This document shows, piece after piece, positions 56,029-64,000 of a stretch of 64,000 bases of DNA (position 1 is the first letter of the stretch; each line of letters begins with the position of its first letter). Origin of the DNA: Heterostelium album PN500 (taxonomy: Eukaryota > Evosea > Eumycetozoa > Acytosteliales > Acytosteliaceae). The notes under the pieces are model-generated. The model saw nothing but the letters and a program-made list of their open reading frames with translations. It did not search any database and had not been told where the DNA came from. The DNA is taken from positions 556,435 to 620,434 of the forward strand of contig NW_008805072.1 of assembly GCF_000004825.1 (NCBI RefSeq), in the 5' to 3' direction. Position numbers and translations under genes: made by a program.

Positions 56029-56615
56029 TAAAATTTTTATTATCGGGTAAATATTATTTTAAAATTGAAAAAAATCCCAATGTAAAAAAAATTTCTTAAT
56101 ACAAACACATTATTGTTATTTGTTTTAATTTAATTTTTTTTTTATTTAAAAAAATTATTTTCAAAATTCAACTATATTTTTTTAAATAGATCATATGATC
56201 AATTTATTTGTGAACAATTTAATTTTCTTGTCTTTACAACTGCAGAGACAAAAGACAACAAAACTTGTAGGTTGGACATAAAAATGATAATTAAACAGAT
56301 CTGTTTAATTACCAATTTCATAAAAAATTTAAATTTAATGTTGTTTTTTGTGTAAGGATAAAATTAAATCTATCTGTGAGTGTGAGTACCAGTTGATCTG
56401 GACATGATCGAATTTTTTGATTATTTTTGGTTTTTTTTTTGGTTTTTTTTTTGAAAATTGTTTTGGGGCACAGATCTTTTTAGAATGGTCAAACAATAAA
56501 ATATTTCATTTTTTTTAAATTGTAATATTATAAGTATTATTAAATTGTATAACATTTATCATTTGTAATAATATAAAAGGAAGATACGAATTTATCTTTA
56601 AACGTTGACAGAGAA
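56029..56615. other. Divergent intergenic region between hydrolase and copine genes
   Basis: About 590 bp shared by two divergent genes. It contains TCATATGATCAATT, a CAGATCTGTTTAATT palindrome-like patch near 56299, and T/G runs at about 56430. No gene seen. Confidence 0.5.
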
Positions 56616-58606
56616 ATGATTGCACAACAGCCACATCCACCAACTTCAAAGGTTGAGCTCAGAATTTCATGTACTAATCTTACAAATAAAGATGTACTCT
56701 CCAAGTCTGACCCCAAGGTCTATGTATTTTCATCAGTATGTTACTCTATCTATATTATTTAAAAGTTTAATATTATTTACAAATTTTTTAAATTAAAATA
56801 CAATATTTAATATAGTTTGATTCTGAAAAGATGGTGCCACTTGGAAAAACTGAAAAGATTAATAACAGTTTGAATCCAGTTTTCAAAACACCTGTCTTCT
56901 CTGGTAAGTGTTTATAAAGTTGATGACCATTTATCTTTAAGATAAGATAGATTAATAATATTATTGTTTTTTTTTTTTTTTTTTTGATTCTAGATTATTA
57001 CTTTGAAAGAAATCAAAGATTAAAGTTCGTTGTAGTCGATATCGATAATGAAGATTGGAATGATAGTGATGATTTTATTGGATCTGTAGAGTATTCTATG
57101 GCTTCGATTGTCTCTGCCCCAGGAAGTACCGCAAAGCTTACCCTTCTCTCAAAGCATGGTCACCATGCTGGTAATTTGACCGTAAGCGCAGAGCTCATTA
57201 GAACCAACACAAAGATGAGTTTGGCATTCCGTATGAGTGGTGACAAGTTTGACAAGAAGGATCTCTTTGGAAAGAGTGACCCATACTTTATCGTCTCCAA
57301 GAGCACTCCATCCGGATTTGTTCAAGTCTACCAAAGTCAAGTTAAATACAACGTATGTTTATCAATCCTCCTAAAAGTTTAATTTGTTAATATTAACGAA
57401 ACAAAACAAACAAATTAGACATTGAATCCAGTTTTCGATTTAACAGAAATTAGTATGGATGAATTGACTGGTGGTGATGTAAAGAGAGACCTTTTATTCG
57501 CATTCTTTGATTACGATTCTATTGGAAAGCACGATTTCATTGGATCATTCCATACCACTGCAGAGGCAATTTTGAGTATGCCATTAAAGTTGGAGTTGAT
57601 CAACCAAAATAAAAAGGAGAAGAAATCGTCGTACCACAACTCTGGTACCGTCGAGATCTATGAAGCTCGTTTGAATAGAGCACCAGAGTTTATGGACTAT
57701 TTGATGGGCGGTTGTGAGATTTCATTGATTGCCGGTATCGATTGTACCGCTTCGAATCTCTCACCAGACAATGTCAAGAGTTTGCACTACAAGCATCCAA
57801 CCATTCCAAATGCCTATGCCAACGCAATCAGTTCGATCGGCAGTGTTTTGGCACCATACGATTTCGATGGAATGATTCCAGTGTTTGGATTCGGTGGTGA
57901 CCTCCCAGGATCGCCAGTTACCAACCATTGTTTCTCAATGAATCTCGACCCATCCTCTGGCAAAGAGTTGGATCCAAATGTTCGTGGTGTAGCAGGTGTT
58001 CTCGATGTCTACTACCGTAACATCACCGTTGTTTCACTCTCAGGTCCAACCTGTTTCGCACCTCTAATCAAGAGAGCATCGGAACTCTCCAACACCTCAC
58101 AGAGCAATCAGAAATATTCGATCTTGATGATCATTACCGACGGTGAAATCATGGATATGGAACAAACCATCGAAGCAATAATCAAAGCAACTGAAAAACC
58201 ATTATCAATTGTTATGTAAGTACTATTATTATTTTTAATCAAAGTCATAGCTGTGTAGTTTTAAATAGTTATTGATTTGACAATTGAATTATTATCATTT
58301 GTTTTTTTTTTTAGTATTGGTGTTGGAAGCGCTAATTTCTCAAGTATGGAAAGACTCGATGGTGATGGTGGACCTCTTTCGAATGGTGCTGGTATGATTG
58401 CCAAGAGAGATATCGTTCAATTCGTATCTCATGAGAGTTTCAGAGACAAGCCATTCTACATGTTGGCCGAGGAGACTCTTCGTGAGATCCCAAGACAATT
58501 CATGGAATACATGGAATGCAACAGAATCAGACCAAATCCACCACGTAAGTACGTTGAAGTAAATGCATCAGTTCCAGTTGCCCAAATGGCTAATCTATCT
58601 GTTTAA
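56616..58606 (+). CDS. Copine (two C2 domains plus vWA-like domain)
   Basis: Five exons: 56616-56735, 56816-56903, 56994-57352, 57419-58215, 58315-58606, giving 551 residues, normal for copines. These are Ca2+-dependent phospholipid-binding proteins that move to membranes when Ca2+ rises. C2A (about 14-135) has the Asp ligands in KSDPKVYVF and FVVVDIDNEDW. C2B (about 145-270) has KFDKKDLFGKSDPYFIV and LFAFFDYDSIGKHDFIG. The copine vWA domain follows, with the metal site IAGIDCTASN, then PVFGFGGDLPGSPVTNHCFS and LMIITDGEIMDM. Dictyostelids have several copines (CpnA-F); I cannot say which orthologue this is. All exon phases are consistent. Confidence 0.96.
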
Positions 58607-58712
58607 TTTTTCAAAAGATAAATAAAAAACAATAATAACAAATAAACTACTGGCAAATGAATTATAATTATACTATATACTACAACATTTTATATATTTA
58701 TATTAACTAGAT

Positions 58713-59936
58713 TTACATTGAAATATCCATTGAATTACTATCGTGATCAGTTGTTGTTGTTGTACTTTCATTAATAGCACCATTGAAGCTATCGTTTTGA
58801 TGGTCGTTGTCGTTGACAAGTTGACTATTGTTTTGTGCGGCTATTTGTAAGAGTATTTGTTGTTGTTGTTGTATATAGAATTCGTTTGTTACCAAATCGT
58901 CGATCAGCAATGAAGATGATGTCGAATGTTCATCGTAATCTTCATCGTTAGTCACTGACTGGTTCATGCTAATAGCCGATTGATTCATACTTATTGCCGA
59001 TTGATTCATACTGATTGCTGATTGGTTCATACTGATTGCCGACTGATCGTTTAGACTTGATTGGTTCAAACTTTGATTCATTATGCTTTGATTCATACTA
59101 ATACAAGACATATCCATATCCTCTTGATTTTCACTATTATTTTGTTGCAAATTACTTGTATTATTGAGATTGGTTATCAATGATGATTGTTGTGAGTGTA
59201 TGGATGAGTTGTTTAGAGATGACAATGATTCGGTAGTTTCAACGTCTATATCTGATATACTCTCTTCAACATTACTAGCCAATCTCAATAGATTTCTATA
59301 GGAGAATGTTTCGAATCTATTACTATTATTATTTGTTGTTGCTGGCGATGTTGTTGTATTATTATTATTTATCGACTCATTCATATCTGATACAATACTT
59401 AGATCTTCTGCACTTCTATCTTGTTGTGGTTGTTCTTCATCTTGTTCTTCTTCTTGATCCGTTATACTTTCTTCATCTATTTGTTCTTCTTCCTCCTCTT
59501 CAACATCTTCCTCTTCCTCTTCATGAACATCATTACGAATTGAAGATGTAGCAAATTGATTTCTATCACGTTGAGCTCTCTTGCCTTTTCCTTTGGTGCT
59601 GTTGTTACCATTGCCAGAGTTACTAATTACACCGATGATATACTTCTTTGGACGATCACCAAGTATCGAAGTATTTGATACTCTGGCATTGATATCGTTG
59701 AGCAAGATGTTCTCTTGTCTCTCTAACCACTCTTCCTCTAGATCTACAGTCAACTGATTCTCAAGCTTCGAGTATTGTTGTACCTGTTGTTGTTGTTGTT
59801 GATGATTCACTTGATTACGACCATCATTTGAACTTCCACCACCAGACTGTACTTTATGTATATATAAAGTGCCATCGACTAACGATGTACTTTGGAACAA
59901 TCCCAAATTAGTTGATTGATACAATGTTATATTCAT
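58713..59936 (-). CDS. Acidic, Asn/Ser-rich protein with a heptad MNQSAIS repeat; unknown
   Basis: Single exon of 407 codons. The first 105 residues contain non-repetitive sequence (LYQSTNLGLFQSTSLVDGTL, LTVDLEEEWLERQENILLND, RPKKYIIGVISNSG), then a basic KGKGKRAQRDR, a Glu-rich run (about 140-175), and Asn/Ser/Gln-rich sequence. At about 298-330 the unit SAISMNQ is repeated four times, coded by 21-bp DNA repeats at about 58955-59050. No membrane segment or signal peptide; probably nuclear. The DLEEEWLERQE segment may be the ordered part. I do not recognise the family. About 37-44 bp upstream of the ATG is a GCGCGCGC run (59973-59980), rare in this DNA and possibly an E2F-like site. Confidence 0.7.
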   Translation of the reverse strand: MNITLYQSTNLGLFQSTSLVDGTLYIHKVQSGGGSSNDGRNQVNHQQQQQQVQQYSKLENQLTVDLEEEWLERQENILLNDINARVSNTSILGDRPKKYIIGVISNSGNGNNSTKGKGKRAQRDRNQFATSSIRNDVHEEEEEDVEEEEEEQIDEESITDQEEEQDEEQPQQDRSAEDLSIVSDMNESINNNNTTTSPATTNNNSNRFETFSYRNLLRLASNVEESISDIDVETTESLSSLNNSSIHSQQSSLITNLNNTSNLQQNNSENQEDMDMSCISMNQSIMNQSLNQSSLNDQSAISMNQSAISMNQSAISMNQSAISMNQSVTNDEDYDEHSTSSSLLIDDLVTNEFYIQQQQQILLQIAAQNNSQLVNDNDHQNDSFNGAINESTTTTTDHDSNSMDISM

Positions 59937-60086
59937 TTAGATAAGAATAGATGAAAGGATAATTTGAAAATTGCGCGCGCTTTTTAAAATTTATTACTTC
60001 TGAAAAAATAATGATCGAAATAATATAAATATCATTTAATGGTACAGGTCAATAAATTATAAACCATAGAACAACACTTTTATTTA

Positions 60087-60527
60087 TTAACAATATCTCA
60101 AATTTTTGCAAATATGAATATTTGATGTATTTGTGTCTGCCAAATGTTGGATATCGTTGGCTCTCTCCAAAAATAGATCGCACTGGAAGTTTAACAAAAA
60201 ATAAAATAAAAAGGTTTAGAATTTTATTTAATTATCAAGATATGTAATTTAATTATAACTTACAATGAAAAGCATTGGCTTGTTTAGTGTCGCAGAGTAT
60301 CCCCTGTAAAAATCATTGTCTTTAGACCTACCACAGACACTCACCAAATTATTAAAATTTAATTTACTATTTAAAAGTCTGGGAAGTGACAGAGTGACCA
60401 AACGTGGCATCGTATCGAGGCATTCGCCGCATGTCAGATAAATATTTTCTTTTGCATTGGTTGACCATGACAATGATAAACATATGGTAATAGTTGATAT
60501 AATTACTATAAACAATGTTAATTTCAT
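60087..60527 (-). CDS. Saposin B-like secreted protein
   Basis: Two exons on the minus strand, 60527-60264 and 60182-60087, giving 119 residues. Residues 1-25 form a signal peptide (MKLTLFIVIISTITICLSLS). The mature part has six cysteines in saposin-B order: CGEC near the start with an additional TC, VC in the middle, FIC at the splice join, and ICKNLRYC at the end. That gives three disulphides joining four helices. Family members bind lipid or membranes in lysosomes or act as secreted amoebapore-like proteins. With a single domain and no other parts, the role cannot be chosen. Splice phase is 0 and the junction creates the conserved Cys. Confidence 0.8.
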
Positions 60528-60961
60528 TTTTTTCTTTTAATAAATAAAAAAAACAAAACAAAGATTACAAATGATGAAATAAATATTAATATTATTCGAT
60601 GGTGATAATAATAATAATATCTGAATTATTGATTGCTACATTCATTATCTGTTCATTTCCAATACGAAAATGTATACATTTCAACTTTTCTTGAACTTGC
60701 ACAATAAAACCACACCACCACATCAAAAATATCGTTTAAACACACATTCCAACACAACGAAAATTCTGTACTTAAGATTAATTGTGTGATGATGATGATT
60801 TTGATTTTTCTAAAGTTAGAAATAAGATAAGCTGATGTGTGTTGTGTGAGTGTATACAATTATATAACATATTCTATTACTTTAAAAACAAAAGATAGAA
60901 TAAGATAATGAATTAAATAAATAATAATAATAATTATAAAAATAGATAAATAAAAAACTGG
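60528..60961. other. Intergenic region, no gene seen
   Basis: Spacer between the two-TM protein gene's 3' end and the saposin-like gene's start, AT-rich with ATAATAATA repeats. The 68-codon frame at 60653-60859 has random composition. Confidence 0.5.
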
Positions 60962-62091
60962 TTAAACAATAATAGGACTTGATATAACATTGTATGAGGA
61001 GTGATGTGATTGCTGTTGAATTTGTTGTTGTTCTATCATCTTTTTCTTTTGTACGTAGAGTCTGTGTTTCCTAATGAAATGAACATCGAGCGCAAATGAA
61101 ACAACAATGAATAAAAATGAAATCGATATTAAAACAACTGATGAGATTGTAAACTTGGGTGCACTAAACCAATTGGCATTCAATTCCGTTCCATCTTGAT
61201 AGAAACACTTTGAATGATCTGAAATCTAAAAATTAATAAATAATAATAAAATAATAATAAGTATGTATATTGAATAGAATTGAATTGATTAAAAAAAAAA
61301 CAATAATAACAACATACAGGGAATGCATTTAGATAACCTTTAACCCATTCTCTCTCACTATTCCAAGTACCACTGATATTGGTTGACATTGTAGTCTGAT
61401 TACCTATTGAGTAGGTAACTTCAAACAATCCTTGAAAACAATTGATTCCTGTGATATTAGAGACTGTGCTACTGCTGCTGTCGGGATGACCTTCACTGCT
61501 GCTGCTGCTAGCGCTACTCTCGCTGCTGTAGCTGTAGCTTCCACTCATAAAACCGCTATAGGTACCAGAGTAACTACTACTGCTATTATCTATACTGCCA
61601 CTCGTGTCTGATAACAATAGCTCTAAAAGAGGAATAACATTCGAGCCAGAGTCGTTTGTGTAATTGCCATTCTCGACGACGTTATGATAGAATGCATTCT
61701 GTCCCAGCAGAGGATACCACCATATCTTGTGATTCAAAACTAAACATGTATCTGCATCGACGTGTTTCTGTTCCACCACATAATGATTGATAACCGTACA
61801 CTTTGTCGGTAGAAACTCTTTACCTGTTGCGATCTTTTAAAAAAACGATCGATCAATACAACCTCTGTCAATATATATATGTTTATTGATATAGAATATA
61901 TAGTAATAATATAGATTTAAATCTACTTGCTCTGTACATACACTTGGTAATAGATTGAGAAATATAGTCATTGCACAAGATGCAGAACCCAATATAATCA
62001 TAAAAGTGAGAATGTATATAATGATGATATCACGTACATGCTTATTATACTTTGATATCAGTGGCTGTTTCTCTAGAGGCTTTTTTGACAT
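60962..62091 (-). CDS. Two-transmembrane protein with large Cys-containing loop; unknown
   Basis: Three exons on the minus strand: 62091-61927, 61833-61318, 61225-60962, giving 314 residues, all phase 0. A short basic N terminus (MSKKPLEKQPLISKYNKHVR) precedes TM1 (IIIIYILTFMIILGSASCA). A loop of about 195 residues follows with cysteines in SVCTEQ, TKCTVI, DTCLVL, INCFQG and SKCFYQDG, glycosylation sites and a Ser-rich stretch (about 130-160). TM2 (FTISSVVLISISFLFIVVSF) and a Gln/Ser-rich tail complete it. Both ends should face the cytosol. The layout and the CFY-x-DG motif before TM2 recall BK-channel beta subunits, but the sequence resemblance is too slight to claim homology. The ATG is within an A-rich leader. 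Confidence 0.75.
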
Positions 62092-62327
62092 TTTTATTAA
62101 TACTATGATTCTAGTTAATACACACTTTCTATTCTTTTGTATATCAATCATATTAATATAAAAATTAAAAAGTTGTAAAAAATTTAAAAAATGATTCAGA
62201 AAATTCATTTCCTTTATTTTTTTTTTTTTTTTTTGTTTTGTAAGGTGGAATTTAGTTGTGTTTACGAGCGAAGTGGTGTTGGCGACCTATTAACAATTTA
62301 TTTCTTTTTGATTATAAAAAAAACTCT

Positions 62328-63379
62328 TTAATGAACAGGATCATTTATCACCTCTTCTTGTTGTTGTTGCTGTTGTTGTTGTTGTTGTTCTGCAGGTCTT
62401 CTTCCTCTAACTTGCTGTGCCATATCTTCATATCTTTGATTTGGATTATCAAACAGTTGTTTACTATTATTATTTTATTTAAAAAAATAAATATTATTAT
62501 TATTAATAATAATTGAAAAAAAAAAAAAAAAAAGCTAACAATGTTTAACTAACTTACATGAATGAAGGTGTTTTCAATATACGACGATTGCTAATCTGTG
62601 GATAGACATCCTCGAGGTAGTAATATACATGACCGACAACAATACCCATGATGTCAAATGCCAGACTATGATCCATCAGATAGCTGACACCCAAAATAAC
62701 CCAAGGTAAATAGGGTGCACTGAATGTAAACAAACCAAGGAAACTGATATGCATATTGGGATTTCTACGACTCCATATATAAACAATCATAAAAGCTAAT
62801 GATGGTGCTAAAAATAATATCTTTGTATATATTTTTGTATAAAATAAGAATGCATTCATAATCTATTATTAAAATGGAAATGAAAATGAATGTTAGTTGC
62901 TAACTATATCTTAACTATTGTGTGATTCTTCTTTTTTTCTTTAACATACCAACAAGAAAACAGCACCAAAAATCCACATAAATAAATAATCACCAGCTCT
63001 ACCTCTAAATGAACCTTCCTCTAACATCTTACTGTGTCTTACTCTATTGTTATAAAGTGATCAAGAGTTAATCATCATCATCATCACATCATCACATTAT
63101 CATCTGTGAATCAATCATCGATCGATCGATTTCTAATTATAACACTTACAAAAAATACATATGAAACAAGAAATTTAAACCAATCTCATCAAAGAATAAA
63201 AAGGTTGTCAATAATCTCCAAACTTCATACTTGTTGAATATGATTGGGAAATTAAGGTAGAGTTGCAGTGGATTTATAACATCTAGATATACAAATACAG
63301 ATGTAACAACACATGCACTCATATATATTCTCGTAACTATAGGTATACTTTTATACCAATCTTCGAATGGTTGTGCCAT
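62328..63379 (-). CDS. Derlin (Der1-like ER-associated degradation protein)
   Basis: Four exons on the minus strand: 63379-63150, 63043-62950, 62862-62558, 62463-62328, giving 254 residues. Derlins are rhomboid-like pseudoproteases that help move misfolded proteins out of the ER for proteasomal degradation. Visible: MAQPFEDWYKSIPIVTRIYM at the start, EVWRLLTTFLFFDEIGLNFL, the derlin signature KMLEEGSFRGRAGDYLF, YIWSRRNPNMHISFLGLF, and VVGHVYYYLEDVYPQ with NRRILKTPSF. These fit derlin-2/3 better than derlin-1. The C-terminal tail carries QQVRGRRPAEQ followed by ten Gln. About six hydrophobic segments are present. Phases agree at all junctions. Confidence 0.95.
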
Positions 63380-63972
63380 TATTATTATTACTGTTCTGTT
63401 TCTTTATTAATGTTTTTTATTATAAATAGTATATATATTATACAAAGGTAAAAATCGGTCTGCTACTCCACCACTACTACTTTTACTTTTTAAATTATTA
63501 ACTTTTTTTTTTTTTTTTTTTTTTTTGAAAGAAATATGTTTGATTCTTAAAAAAAATAGTGAATATTATAATGTTACAGTTTTTTTTATTTATTTGTATC
63601 GTTTTTAATGAAATTAAAATGTTGAGATTTATTTAATGAGGTGTTGTGGGTTTTTTATTATTGTAAATTTTGGAAGTTCAAAAAAAGATGAGTCATTGTG
63701 GATTGTGTGATGGTGTGAGTCAATGTTTTGTTGACACTTTTTTTTTTTTTGTTCATCAAGGTACTTTTTTTAAAAATTAAATCCTTAATTTTTTTTTTTA
63801 AAAAATTTTTTTTGTAAATTTTTTTTTATGTTCAAAGTTCATTTATAGAGTGACCTTGAAACCCCTTGCTGTTAAATTATATTGAGGATCACCATCATCA
63901 TCAAATTAAATAATATTGGTTTTTATATTTGTTATTAATTAGTAGTAACAGAAAAAAAAACTTTTATAGATA
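63380..63972. other. Divergent intergenic region
   Basis: Between the derlin gene (minus) and the gene starting at 63973 (plus). Several T runs of 20 or more bases. No gene seen. Confidence 0.5.
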
Positions 63973-64000
63973 ATGGCAACCACAACTGTCAATACCAAAT
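63973..64000 (+). CDS. Start of a gene running off the window (MATTTVNTK...)
   Basis: ATG in an A-rich leader (ATAGATAATGG), followed by nine codons reading MATTTVNTK, to the end of the window. The codons are protein-like, but nothing can be said about the product. Confidence 0.4.

Overview
The window is nuclear DNA of a dictyostelid social amoeba. The signs are very AT-rich intergenic DNA, short AT-rich introns of the GTAAGT/GTATGT...TAG type, CAA- and AAT-coded Gln and Asn runs inside otherwise conserved proteins, and close matches to known dictyostelid proteins such as the ERK2-type MAP kinase and copine. Codon use in the conserved genes (many C-ending codons in aconitase and the GH38 enzyme) looks less extreme than in D. 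discoideum. I cannot name the species.

Layout. 1-18.3 kb: the 3' exon of an unknown gene, a small secreted protein, a membrane-anchored GH38 alpha-mannosidase (minus), transcription elongation factor ELOF1 (minus), a bacterial-looking alpha/beta hydrolase (plus), cytosolic aconitase (plus), and a USP22/Ubp8-type deubiquitinase (plus). A tRNA-Val(UAC) gene follows, with a 5'-truncated non-LTR retroelement just upstream of it. 18.9-19.4 kb: linker histone H1 (minus). 19.4-34.4 kb: an accessory, repeat-dominated block, described next. 34.4-64 kb: dense housekeeping genes again: cobalamin-dependent methionine synthase, hydroxymethylbilane synthase, an Asn/Asp-rich protein, UBL5/Hub1, a GSI-type glutamine synthetase with a mitochondrial-looking leader, inositol monophosphatase, an akirin homologue, PIG-B, ERK2 (erkB), a secreted serine hydrolase, a copine, a low-complexity acidic protein, a saposin-like protein, a two-transmembrane protein, a derlin, and the first codons of another gene. 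Most genes have several exons; I solved the exons by hand and checked that the phases add up.

The 19.4-34.4 kb block is the unusual part. Two almost identical ~420 bp arms lie in inverted orientation (21763-22182 and 29761-30185). Each sits directly upstream of minisatellite DNA, and each shares a TTGATTCGTTAAC...AAAAATGGCGG module with the histone H1 upstream region. Between and around the arms are minisatellites of 19, 22 and 13 bp period, a ~200 bp tandem repeat, a GC-rich ~580 bp island bounded by two hairpins, a broken proteasome alpha-4 (PSMA7) copy that keeps its introns, a polyQ protein with duplicated domains, a retroelement zinc-finger remnant, and two decayed copies of an unidentified gene at the outer edges. 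None of the minisatellite periods is a multiple of three, so the long open frames across them are products of the repeats and not genes.

The housekeeping genes are ordinary single units, and no operon logic applies. Convergent pairs (methionine synthase/HMBS, UBL5/GS) and the divergent ELOF1/hydrolase pair are noted in the entries.
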